Shown one piece after another: positions 11,204 to 21,947 of a DNA stretch of 27,500 bases (the first letter of the stretch is position 1; each line of letters opens with the position of its first letter). Source of the DNA: Sphaeroforma sirkka (Eukaryota > Opisthokonta > Ichthyosporea > Ichthyophonida); contig LUCW03000274.1 of NCBI GenBank assembly GCA_001586965.3, positions 1-27,500 of the forward strand, written 5' to 3'. Made by a program: the position numbers and the translations under genes. Under the pieces are notes generated by a model. It had not been told where the DNA came from and ran no database searches. It saw nothing but the letters and a program-made list of their open reading frames with translations.

Positions 11204-11365
11204 TGCATACTCGTACGGTGTGCACGTAGTGGGCCACAATAAAAGACATAGGGATGAGTCATGTAGGTTGTCAGCTCTATTTCGTCTTGTAAATATGGAT
11301 TATGTCACGTACGCCATCGTGTGATGGCAAGTACCTAGTGCCATTTGTTTTATATATGGTGCTGT

Positions 11366-14300
11366 GACTGTAGTAGACTGTAGTAGACTGTAGTAGACTG
11401 TAGTAGATTGTAGTAGATTGTAGTAGACTGTAGTCGACTGTAGTAGACTGTAGTAGACTGTAGTAGACTGTGGTAGACTGTAGTCGCCTGTAGTAGACTG
11501 TAGTAGACTGTAGTCGACTGTAGTAGACTGTAGTAGACTGTAATCGCCTGTAGTAGACTGTAGTAGACTATAGTCGACTGTAGTAGACTGTAGTAGACTG
11601 TAGTAGACTGTTGTAGACTGTAGTCGACTGTAATCGCCTGTAGTAGACTGTAGTAGACTTTAGTCGACTGTAGTAGACTGTAGTAGACTGTAGTAGACTG
11701 TAGTAGACTGTAGTAGACTGTAGTAGACTGTAGTAGACTGTAGTCGACTGTAGAAGACTGTAGTCACCTGTAGTCGACTGTAGTAGACTGTAGTCGCCTG
11801 TAGTAGACTATGTAGTAGACCGTCGTAGACTGTAGTAGACCGTAGTAGACCGTAGTAGACTGTAGTAGACTGTAGTAGACTGTAGTAGACTGTAGTCGAC
11901 TGTAGTAGACTGTAGTCGCCTGTAGTAGACCGTAGTCGCCTGTAGTTGACCGTAGTAGAACTATAGTAGACTGTAGTAGACCGTAGTAGACTGTAGTCGC
12001 CTGTAGTAGACTGTAGTCGCCTGTAGTCGACTGTAGTAGACTATAGTAGACTGTAGTAGACTGTAGTAGACTGCAGTCGCCTGTAGTAGACTATAGTCGC
12101 CTGTAGTAGACTGTAGTCGCCTGTAGTAGACCGTAGTAGACTGTAGTAGACCGTAGTCGACCGTAGTAGACCGTAGTAGACCGTAGTCGACTGTAGTAGA
12201 CTGTAGTAGACTGTAATCGCCTGTAGTCGCCTGTAGTAGACTGTAGTCGACTGTCGTAGACTGTAGTAGACTGTAGTAGACTGTAGTCGACTGTAGTAGA
12301 CTGTAGTAGACTGTAGTCGACTGTAGTAGACCGTAGTAGACCGTAATCGCCTGTAGTAGACCGTAGCAGACCGTAGTAGACCGTAGTCGACTGTAGTAGA
12401 CCGTAGTAGACTGTAATCGCCTGTAGTAGACTGTAGTAGACTATAGTCGACTGTAGTAGATTGTAGTAGACTGTAGTAGACTGTTGTAGACTGTAGTCGA
12501 CTGTAATCGCCTGTAGTAGACTGTAGTAGACTGTAGTCGACTGTAGTAGACTGTAGTAGACTGTAGTAGACTGTAGTCGACTGTACTAGACTGTAGTCGA
12601 CTGTAGTCGACTGTAGTAGACTGTAGTAGACTGTAGTCGACTGTAGTAGACTGTAGTAGACTGTAGTCGCTTGTAGTAGACTGTAGTCGCCTGTAGTCGA
12701 CTGTAGTAGACTGTAGTAGACTGTAGTAGACTGTAGTCGACTGAAGTAGACTAGTAGACTGTAGTCGCCTGTAGTAGACTGTAGTAGACTGTAATCGCCT
12801 GTAGTAGACTGTAGTAGACTGTAGTAGACTGTAGTCACCTGAAGTAGACTGTAGTCGCCTGTAGTCGACTGAAGTAGACTGTAGTAGACTGTAGTAGACT
12901 GTAGTCGCCTGTAGTCGACTGTAGTAGACTGTAGTAGACTGTAGTCACCTGTAGTAGACTGTAGTCGCCTGTAGTAGACTGTAGTCGCCTGTAGTTGACT
13001 GTAGTAGACTTTAGTAGACTGTAGTAGACTGTAGTAGACTGTAGTAGACTGTAGTAGACTGTAGTAGACTGTAGTCGACTGTAGTAGACTGTAGTCGCCT
13101 GTAGTAGACTGTAGTCGACTGTAGTAGACTGTAGTCGCCTGTAGTCGCCTGTAGTCGACTGTACTCGACTGTAATCGCCTGTAGTAGACTGTAGTAGACT
13201 GTAGTAGACTGTAGTAGACTGTAGTAGACTGTAGTGGACTGTAGTCGCCTGTAGTTGACTGTAGTAGACTGTAGTAGACTGTAGTCGCCTGTAGTCGACT
13301 GTAGTAGACTGTAGTAGACTGTAGTCGCCTGAAGTAGACTGTAGTCGCCTGTAGTAGACTGTAGTCGACTGTAGTAGACTGTAGTAGACTGTAGTCGCCT
13401 GTAGTAGACTGTAGTAGACCGTAGTCGACCGTAGTAGACCGTAGTAGACCGTAATCGCCTGTAGTAGACTGTAGTAGAATGTAGTAGACTATAGTAGACT
13501 GTAGTCGACTGTAGTCGACTGTAATAGACTGTAGTAGATTGTAGTAGACTGTAGTCGCCTGTAGTAGACTGTAGTCGCCTGTAGTAGATTAGTGAACTAG
13601 TAGTAGACCGTAGTAGACCGTAGTCGACTGTAGTAGACTGTAGTAGACTGTAGTCGACTGTAGTAGACTGTAGTAGACTGTAATCGCCTGTAGTAGACTG
13701 TAGTAGACGTAGTAGACCGTAGTCGACTGTAGTAGACCGTAGTAGACTGTAATCGCCTGTAATAGACTGTAGTAGACTATAGTCGACTGTAGTAGACTGT
13801 AGTAGACTGTAGTAGACTGTTGTAGACTGTAGTCGACTGTAATCGCCTGTAGTAGACTGTAGTAAACTGTAGTCGACTGTAGTAGACTGTGGTAGACTGT
13901 AGTAGACTGTAGTCGACTGTACTAGACTGTAGTCGACTGTAGTCGACTGTAGTAGACTGTAGTAGACTGTAGTCGACTGTAGTAGACTGTAGTAGACTGT
14001 AGTAGACTGTAGTCGCTTGTAGTAGACTGTAGTCGCCTGTAGTCGACTGTAGTAGACTGTAGTAGACTGTAATAGACTGTAGTCGACTGAAGTAGACCTA
14101 GTAGACTGTAGTCGCCTCGTAGTAGACCGCAGTCGCCTGTAGTAGACTGTAGTCGCCAGTAGTCGACTGTAGTAGACTGTAGTAGACTGTAGTCACCTGA
14201 AGTAGACTGTAGTCGCCTGTAGTCGACTGAAGTAGACCGTAGTAGACCTGTAGTAGACTGTAGTAGCCTGTAGTCGACTGTAGTCGACTGTAGTAGACTG

Positions 14301-16733
14301 TAGTAGACTGTAGTCACCTGTAGTAGACTGTAGTCGCCTGTAGACGACTATAGTAGACTATAGACTGTAGTAGACTGTAGTAGACCGTCGTAGACCGTCG
14401 TAGACCGTAGTAGACCGTAGTCGCCTGTATTAGACTGTAGTAGACCGTCGTAGACTGTAGTAGACTGTAGTCGACCGTAGTAGACCGTAGTAGACCGTAG
14501 TAGACCGTAGTCGCCTGTAGTAGACTGTAGTCGACTGTCGTAGACTGTAGTAGACCGCAGTAGACCGTAGTAGACCGTAGTCGCCTGTAGTAGACTGTAG
14601 TAGACCGTCGTAGACCGTAGTAGACTAGTAGTCGACCGTAGTAGACTGTAGTAGACTGTAGTAGACTGTAGTCGCCTGTAGTCGCCTGTAGTCGACTATA
14701 GTAGACTGTAGTAGACTGTAGTCGACTGTAGTAGACTGTAGTAGACTGTAGTAGACTGTAGTAGACCGTAGTAGACTGTAGTAGACTGTAGTCGCCTGTA
14801 GTAGACTGTAGTAGTAGACCGTCGTAGACTGTAGTAGACCGTAGTCGACTGTAGTAGACCGTAGTAGACTGTAGTAGACTGTAGTCGCCTGTAGTAGACT
14901 GTAGTCCACCGTCGTCGTAGACTGTAGTAGACCGTAGTCGACTGTAGTAGACTGTAGTCGCCTGTAGTAGACTGTAGTCGACCGTCGTAGACCGTAGTAG
15001 ACTGTAGTCGCCTGTAGTCGACTATAGTAGACCGTAGTCGACTATAGTAGACCGTAGTCGCCTGTAGTAGACCGTAGTAGACTGTAGTAGACTGTAGTAG
15101 ACTGTAGTCGCCTGTAGTCGCCTGTAGTCGACCGTCGTAGACCGTAGTAGACCGTAGTCGACTGTAGTAGACTGTAGTAGACTGTAGTAGACTGTAGTCG
15201 CCTGTAGTAGACTGTAGTCGACTGTCGTAGACTGTAGTAGACTGTCGTAGACTGTAGTAGACTGTAGTCGCCTGTAGTAGACTGTAGTAGACCGTCGTAG
15301 ACCGTAGTAGACCGTAGTCGACCGTAGTAGACTGTAGTAGACTGTAGTAGACTGTAGTCGCCTGTAGTCGCCTGTAGTCGACTATAGTAGACTGTAGTAG
15401 ACCGTAGTCGACCGTAGTAGACCGTAGTAGACCGTAGTAGACTGTAGTAGACCGTCGTAGACTGTAGTAGACCGTAGTCGACCGTAGTAGACCGTAGTAG
15501 ACTGTAGTAGACCGTAGTCGCCTGTAGTAGACTGTAGTCGACCGTCGTAGACTGTAGTAGACCGTAGTCGACTGTAGTAGACCGTAGTCGCCTGTAGTAG
15601 ACTGTAGTCGACCGTCGCAGACCGTAGTAGACCGTAGTAGACTGTAGTAGACCGTCGTAGACTGTAGTAGACTGTAGTCGACCGTAGTAGACCGTAGTAG
15701 ACTGTAGTAGACCGTAGTCGCCTGTAGTAGACTGTAGTCGACTGTAGTCGACCGTAGTAGACCGTAGTAGACCTGTAGTAGACCGTAGTCGCCTGTAGTA
15801 GACTGTAGTCGACCGTCGTAGACCGTAGTAGACCGTAGTCGACTGTAGTAGACTGTAGTCGCCTGTAGTAGACTGTAGTCGACTGTCGTAGACTGTAGTA
15901 GACTGTAGTCGCCTGTAGTCGACTATAGTAGACTGTAGTCGACTATAGTAGACTGTAGTCGCCTGTAGTAGACTGTAGTAGACTGTAGTAGACTGTAGTA
16001 GACTGTAGTCGCCTGTAGTCGCCTGTAGTCGACTATAGTAGACTGTAGTAGACTGTAGTCGACCGTAGTAGACCGTAGTAGACCGTAGTAGACTGTAGTA
16101 GACTGTCGTAGACCGTAGTCGCCTGTAGTAGACTGTAGTAGACTGTCGTAGACCTGTAGTAGACTGTAGTCGACCGTAGTAGACCGTAGTAGACCGTAGT
16201 AGACTGTAGTAGACCGTAGTCGCCTGTAGTAGACTGTAGTCGACCGTCGTAGACCGTAGTAGACCGTAGTCGACTGTAGTAGACCGTAGTCGCCTGTAGT
16301 AGACTGTAGTCGCCTGTAGTCGACTATAGTAGACTGTAGTCGCCTGTAGTAGACTGTAGTAGACTGTAGTAGACTGTAGTCGACTGTAGTAGACTGTAGT
16401 AGACTGTAGTAGACTGTAGTAGACTGTAGTCGCCTGTAGTAGACTGTAGTAGTAGACTGTAGTAGACTGTAGTCGACTGTAGTAGACTGTAGTAGACTGT
16501 AGTAGACTGTAGTCGCCTGTAGTAGACTGTAGTCGACTGTCGTAGACTGTAGTAGACTGTAGTCGACTGTAGTAGACTGTAGTCGCCTGTAGTAGACTGT
16601 AGTCGACTGTCGTAGACTGTAGTAGACTGTAGTCGCCTGTAGTCGCCTGTAGTCGACTGTCGTAGACTGTAGTAGACTGTAGTCGCCTGTAGTAGACTGT
16701 AGTCGACTGTAGTCGCCTGTAGTCGACTGTAGT
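11366..16733 (+). repeat. 5.4-kb decamer satellite, unit CTGTAGTAGA and variants
   Basis: About 537 head-to-tail 10-base units with very few length slips. Common variants are CTGTAGTAGA, CTGTAGTCGA, CTGTAGTCGC, CCGTAGTAGA, CTGTCGTAGA, CTATAGTAGA and CTGTAATCGC. Where CTGTAGTCGA is followed by CTGT, a GTCGAC palindrome forms, so SalI/TaqI-type sites recur throughout. From 11366 to about 14350 and after about 16290 the CTGT forms prevail; between, CCGT and CGTCGTAGA forms are frequent. Some slips are 3-base insertions (near 14808 and 16447) or short deletions (near 12752). Long minus-strand open frames across the array are a by-product of the unit, not genes. Confidence 0.97.
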
Positions 16734-17104
16734 GTATTTAGAATAATAATGATAATAAGAATACCTGCATGCTCCCTGCCATGATGACACGCCCTTTCAC
16801 TTGGTGTCATGACTCATGGCTGTCACGGGTGGTGTCAAGTGCCAACTGTGACAGGCTCTGCTCATCAATATCATCACGCGATTTAAATTTATTATTCGTG
16901 TAGCGGGTGAGGGCCAAGCCTAATAGGCATAGCCTATGCAGTATGCGATAACCGGTATTATCTATCGCTGGCCAGAGATCAGGATTGGTACTGTTTGTAG
17001 TATATATTATCTCTATCCTTTTAAATATGCCTGTTGTTGTGTTGTGAATCGTGTGTGTTGCGTATGTTGTGTATCTAATCCCGTTGCGACACATTTTCTG
17101 ATTT
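16734..17104. other. Spacer between the satellite and the left inverted-repeat arm
   Basis: It starts with a short AATAATAATGATAATAAGAA tract at 16741, directly at the edge of the satellite, followed by unremarkable sequence. A small imperfect palindromic patch around GGTGTCATGACTCATGGCTGTCACG (about 16803) is visible in its flanks. No gene is supportable. Confidence 0.4.
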
Positions 17105-17663
17105 ATCAACGCTTATCAACAACGCATCGCTCACTCTGACTGAACCCGTGAAGACTCTCCGAACTGGATCATACAAACCTACCCTATCGGTAAGTTGATG
17201 GTGTGAAACGTCCCACACGTTCTACAGACACTGGTTGTTCGTTCGTCAGCGTGCCAGTATATAACAGCACTGATGAATCGAATGCGAAAAGTGACAAATC
17301 ACTGTATGTGTACATAATTGTTCTTGTTGAATCTAGCTTCAGCTGAAGGTGTAACAATCTCAGCCATATTAATCGATGTTTAAAATGAGTGGGCACATGT
17401 CTAGATGTAGCGTAGGTGTAAATGAAGCCTTTGTACATCGTCTTTAGTTTAAGTCTTTTTATTCCTTTTTATTCGAAGGGACTGTCAGAAACCATAAAGC
17501 GTGTGCATTAGCTGTGCCCCATATAAAGTTTAGTATAGGATTGACATTGCGGGCAAGACTGCTTGCGACATTACTGTGTTTGTATATAGTCAACACGATA
17601 GCTATTCTAAAGATTTCTTGATACTAAAGTCTTCAGCATTATCTGAAGGGTGATTTTATACTT

Positions 17664-17816
17664 TTGGTCACCAATCTCTCTTACACACATATCGGTTTAC
17701 AATAGCACTCTTTCTCGTTCCATGGTGTGTTTCATATATATATATATATTGGTCACCGATCTCTTACACTCATATCGGTTTACAATAACACTCTGTTTCG
17801 TTCCATGATGTCTTTC

Positions 17817-17830
<14 letters not shown>
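17664..17830. repeat. 85-bp tandem duplication within the left repeat copy
   Basis: A block starting TTGGTCACC and ending in TTTCATATAT occurs at 17664-17748 and again from 17749. It includes TATCGGTTTACAATA and CGTTCCATG in both units. The right inverted copy has only one such block, so the duplication is specific to the left copy. Confidence 0.75.
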
Positions 17831-17849
<19 letters not shown>

Positions 17850-17855
17850 ATATAT

Positions 17856-17931
<76 letters not shown>

Positions 17932-17970
17932 ATATATATATATATATATATGTATGCATGTTTGTATGTT
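17816..17970. repeat. (TA)n with (GTAT)n microsatellite inside the left repeat copy
   Basis: A long TA run is broken by a TTA and an ACATG interruption, then passes into GTAT repeats at about 17907-17931 and back into TA. The corresponding place in the right copy holds a longer AT-rich block, so this tract accounts for most of the length difference. Confidence 0.9.
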
Positions 17971-18299
17971 TTAGGATGCCCAGCCAATTATTGTGTATTC
18001 TGGCAGATGTATTGTGAGCTTGCAAACACACACATTGCGTTCCCGTGTGTCGCTCACACAGATACACACGCCATGGCAACACAAGCATATTCGCGCCACC
18101 TACTATCTTCGCATTTCTGGGAATATCCTGTTCCAGTATCGTACTTTTAGGCACATGTTGTCATATGTTTTGGTAGCGTTGCTCCATTTACCGGACACTA
18201 CCAACTGTCCATCGGGGTCCAAGGGTATTGTCTTTTTTTCTTCTCTGTCATCCGCTGTACAATATACACAGCATCGCACAGTAAGACTAATAAGAACTT

Positions 18300-18323
18300 G
18301 CAACACAACACAACACAACACAG
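18300..18323. repeat. (CAACA)n microsatellite just upstream of the GST-like start
   Basis: Four to five CAACA units lie about 50 bases before the GST-like ATG, most likely in the promoter or 5' untranslated region. Confidence 0.75.
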
Positions 18324-18366
18324 CGCACACAGCTCACTCGCAGTGTCTTCGTATACCGTTTCTACA

Positions 18367-18376
18367 GCCACCATGA
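18367..18376 (+). promoter_or_regulatory. Strong start context (GCCACCATGA) deciding the GST-like start
   Basis: The ATG at 18373 sits in GCCACCATG. The frame is open further upstream, but the sequence there includes the CAACA microsatellite and gives no protein-like composition, so this ATG is preferred. Confidence 0.7.
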
Positions 18377-19515
18377 GCAGCCGAAGGAGACGGGTGACTA
18401 CCGCCGCAAACTATCCACCGCCCGAGAACACGCGGCAGGTGACTGCGAAGCAGTTGAAAAGGCCACCGATGTCTTACATTAACTTTCTGTGTAAGAATCT
18501 CTCGAAGGTGCACACGCCGAAAAATGAGTTTGGGGCGCGCATGGTCACTGCCGGGATTAGTCACTACGCGGAGAAGGTGGGTGTGCTGTCACGATTGATT
18601 GTTGTCAGTATGCTTGGGTTTTTTTTTGTAGTTGTGTCTCCGTGTTTGTGCAAGTGAGAAGAGAAGTGTGGGAATATGCATGCATTATTGTACATATATC
18701 TAGGTAGTATAAGGAAGGGTTGTATGCTGGCCTGTGTTTATTGATACGCTACCTTCTTAGTCTTTAAGTGTGTAAAACGGGCCGTATTATTAGTCTTCTA
18801 CAGCCTGTTCTCGCATCTACAGCCATGTGGCTCTTCCAACGGGTCGCAAGTTCATGGAAACAGAACAGTTGTTCCAAATAGTACTTCCAAGACCATGTGT
18901 TTCTTGATCCACGATAGTCAGCCGTCGTACTGTGACTGTGAGTGTATGTATGTGCGCCTTCAGCTTGCACGACCGATTCTACCGGTACGATGCCTCTGCA
19001 AAAGTAGCTGAGAGTGTGCTATGTGGGTATATTGAGACATATCTGTGGTTGAAATGTGGTATAGATTGGGTGCGCATGATTAGTTGCTTGGATCTGACCA
19101 TGCTACGTGTCTGCATGGCCTCCTGTACTTGTGAAGCGTTTCGTTGCAGTCATTGCTGCCTCTGAGTGTTGGAAGGAAGACCCTTGCTTAACCCCAAATC
19201 GAGCTCCTCATATTCATTCTAGAAGGCTCGAAAAAGGCTTTGCTGCCTGCCAATAGTATAGGTGATACTTCCGTATTACTTATCTAATTCACAAACCTAA
19301 ACTTTATACCACTCGACTTGTGATCCGCAGGTACGATGGGGTTTCGACATCCTGCGAACAGACAAAGCAGCTGGGTTTGATTACAACGAAGATGCACACA
19401 CACCCGGACTGGCAGCCCTATGGACAACTGAATTGGTAATTGAGAGTTGTAGTGGGGCAAGTGAGCCAGTGTATATCCATGGTGTACCGAACCGATATGT
19501 GTATGCTATATACGC

Positions 19516-19548
<33 letters not shown>

Positions 19549-19628
19549 TATATGCATATATATATGCATATATATATATGCATATTTCTATTTCTATATG
19601 TATATATTTATATTTATATATATATAAA

Positions 19629-19680
<52 letters not shown>

Positions 19681-21575
19681 TATATATATGCCTTTTGGAC
19701 TTGGTTCTGATCAAGTCTGCTGTGCTGTGGTTTGCTGGGACTTTTCTGGTATAAGATGTGGAGAGATTTGTGTCTAACGTAGCCATCACTTCCTGGGTGG
19801 CTACTATCTAACAGTGGTTCCAATTGTGTTTTGTTCTATGCCCAAGTTCACTGTGTCCGACTCTCCATGCCGTGAATGCACTGTTATGTTTCACCATCGC
19901 AGCATGTCGGTTCATATGTCTGCTCACGAAGAATCTACCCTTGTACTATAGTAAGCATATTCCTCACCTTCTGGAATTCGTAGCTACACGTCGATTGCAA
20001 GAAAACAAAAACGGGTTGTTTCCGCAATTTCTGCATATGTTTATACGTGTACATGTACACAAATAGTACGGATTCAACTCTCTCATATATCTGTATCATC
20101 CGCTAATGCAGGACCCCCAATGCTCTGCGACTCCCATTGTCCGGTACAACACATCGAACAAAGTGCTCAAAGACAGCACCGCCAACCTGCGGTTCACGTG
20201 CCCATTCCTATATCCGCAAGAATACGATCGAGAGATTGGTGAATGGGAAGATATGTTGGATAGGGAACTGGGCCCAACTGTGCGTGTGTATGCCTATGAG
20301 CACTTCCTAAAGCCACCTATGCTGCCGGTATTGACCGAGATAGCTACAGCTCAGACTTCGTGGATTGAAAAACAGTTATGGACGATTTTGGCTAGGTATG
20401 TGCCACTAATATTTCTAAGTATATCTGTGTGTATGTATATATCTATACCCAAAAATACATGTCTAAATTTATATAACTACATCTACACATATCTATATAT
20501 CCATATATGTGAACGCGAGCATGTTACTTTCATCTTCATATGTAGACGCGAAATAATATGTATTTGACTACCACATGAGACGTACATATTAGTCGTGATT
20601 TTTTTATTTTTGAAGCGGATGGGAACGCGCAAATCTAAAATATGCTGTTACTTATATTCGTGGATGTAAATGTGAGCTGTATACATTTCCAATGCGTAAA
20701 CTTAGTATCGTAGGGAAGACTATGTGCATCTAAATGCTCGCTTGAGTCCGTTTTTACGTGAAAATGAAGGTATTTGAACTCGTCTATTTGTGTTGCGCTG
20801 TGATCCGTATATTATGCTGAGTGATCTTTGATATCAGCATGCGTTTGCTTGGTTGGAGTGCCTGATTCTATTCATACTCGGGTGTCAGATGTAGACGGAG
20901 ACTTCTTTCCGGTGTTGTTGTGTGTATTCGCCCCGAGGAACTATGCATTCCTTAGCACCTCCTGGGCGCGCATAGTAACTTGTGAGCTGACAACGGAGGT
21001 CCCTCACACACAAGATGCACTATGCTACGCAACTCTGACCTGAAAAACATTGGTGCACTTGCAGGCGCGAGTTTATACAACCAGGCATGAAGCGGTTCAT
21101 GGGTATATCCGCTGAGACGGCGGAGCGAAGTAAAGAAGACATACATCGCATATTCGACAAAGTGGAGAGGGCCATAGAAAGGAACCCTACGAGATCAGGG
21201 TTTATCGTGGGCGATAGATTCACAGCTGTGGATCTCACGTTTGCGGCACTGGTCAGTCCGATTGTACAGCCCGATGCGTTCGCTGACATAAACCCAAAAC
21301 TCAGTCGGATGCCAAAAGAACTGCAGGAGAGCGTACCGGTATTCCGAGATACAATTGCGGGACAGCACGCAGCGTCTTGCTATACCAACTACCGATTTGC
21401 TACGCTGGACTCCAACAAAGTGGTACCACGTGTGCTTCCTGGCAAACGAATACGGTTTCGCAGTGGACCTAGAAATAACTTAGTAAACATAGCGCTAGTA
21501 GGCGCATCCGTAGGGTCGGTGAGTCTCGCATCGGCGCTGCTGGTGGCGATTCCTGCGCTCAAGGTATTTATGTAA
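18373..21575 (+). CDS. GST-like protein with C-terminal hydrophobic anchor, four exons, 367 residues predicted
   Basis: Exons: 18373-18576, 19331-19435, 20112-20395 and 21065-21575; phases agree. After a basic 55-residue N-terminal extension (MSSRRRRV...), [12 protein letters not shown] (57-68) joins VRWGFDIL across intron 1, giving the N-terminal motif of a GST family known from bacteria and protists (LVT.PISHFCEKARW). Exon 3 starts [10 protein letters not shown], the cis-Pro strand of the thioredoxin fold, then [23 protein letters not shown]. Exon 4 has [22 protein letters not shown] (244-265), the typical GST C-domain N-cap and helix. The Cys usual in the CEK part of the motif is Ala (A66), while Ser63 is kept. 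Residues about 337-365 form one long hydrophobic segment after a basic [11 protein letters not shown], suggesting a tail anchor in a mitochondrial, peroxisomal or ER membrane. Glutathione dependence is not proven. The gene lies between two inverted repeat copies. Confidence 0.88.
18577..19330 (+). other. Intron 1 of the GST-like gene
   Basis: A 754-base intron with donor GTGGGT and acceptor CCGCAG. It interrupts the conserved SHYAEK/VRW motif. A T-run at 18620 is the only notable feature; small frames inside are not supportable as genes. Confidence 0.75.
19515..19690. repeat. TA/GCATATAT low-complexity tract in intron 2 of the GST-like gene
   Basis: TA runs interrupted by regularly placed GCATATAT and by TTTCTA/TTTATA pieces make up about a quarter of the 676-base intron (19436-20111). 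It is not related in unit to the tract in the flanking repeat copies beyond being TA-rich. Confidence 0.85.
20396..21064 (+). other. Intron 3 of the GST-like gene
   Basis: A 669-base intron with donor GTATGT and acceptor TTGCAG. It is AT-rich with short ATATCTA-like runs near 20420-20510. No embedded gene is supportable. Confidence 0.75.
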
Positions 21576-21578
21576 ACA

Positions 21579-21584
21579 AATAAA
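21579..21584 (+). promoter_or_regulatory. Candidate polyadenylation signal AATAAA of the GST-like gene
   Basis: AATAAA starts four bases after the TAA at 21573-21575, implying a very short 3' untranslated region if used. A GT-rich stretch (AATGTGTGTATC) follows at about 21620. Confidence 0.5.
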
Positions 21585-21947
21585 GCACGCGATGAACTAT
21601 ACATTCGCATCGGAAAATAATGTGTGTATCATTCATTCGAGCTGAGGTGCATGGGTAGTGTTTGTAAACGCGCCGGAGATTACGACGTGTTTGCGGGAGT
21701 GCTCCCGGTAGCAATAACTACGCGTGGTTCATCTACGCAGCTTGATGTCCGTGCTCGGTTCATGTGTTTGGATATTACGCAAAGATACTTGCTGGCAGAT
21801 GATGATGTTAGTGCCTCAGTATCGAATACGATCTCATTATCCGGGGTAGCAACAAAAGCTATAGTATTACCCGTTTACCGGCACTACCGCAGCGAGTGTA
21901 TATACTGCTCTTCTTCACCCACGCAAGGTGGACACGGGATGCTCCGC
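21585..21947. other. Spacer between the GST-like gene and the coiled-coil exon
   Basis: A plus-strand frame is open here (21624-22034) but begins without ATG, overlaps the minus-strand coiled-coil exon and shows no known motif. I see no other structure. Confidence 0.4.

Larger units (their letters stand above)
17105..18208 (-). mobile_element. Dispersed repeat, left copy (inverted partner at 22332-23603)
   Basis: The whole segment matches 22332-23603 in reverse complement, interrupted by (TA)n tracts of different length. The copies agree from ATCAACGCTTATCAAC at 17105 to CCAACTGT at 18208 and diverge beyond both points. Coding-like stretches read on the minus strand: about 18110-18210 (QLVVSG.WSN..KTYDNMC) and 17184-17438 (MYKGFIYTYATSRHVP). 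Neither is a family I recognise, and no reverse transcriptase, integrase or transposase motif is visible. It looks like an old, broken, non-autonomous or internally deleted element; no terminal inverted repeats or target-site duplications could be assigned. Strand is given in the sense of the coding-like stretches. Confidence 0.65.

Noticed and set aside
12041-16790. Long minus-strand ORFs (up to 582 codons) in the decamer array as repeat-protein genes
   Set aside because: All three minus frames are open for the same arithmetical reason; there is no start context, splice structure or non-repeat domain.
18373-18576. GST-like exon 1 as an HMG-box ([11 protein letters not shown])
   Set aside because: The stretch superficially resembles an HMG-box start, but the expected basic/aromatic continuation is missing and the exon joins in phase to a GST signature.
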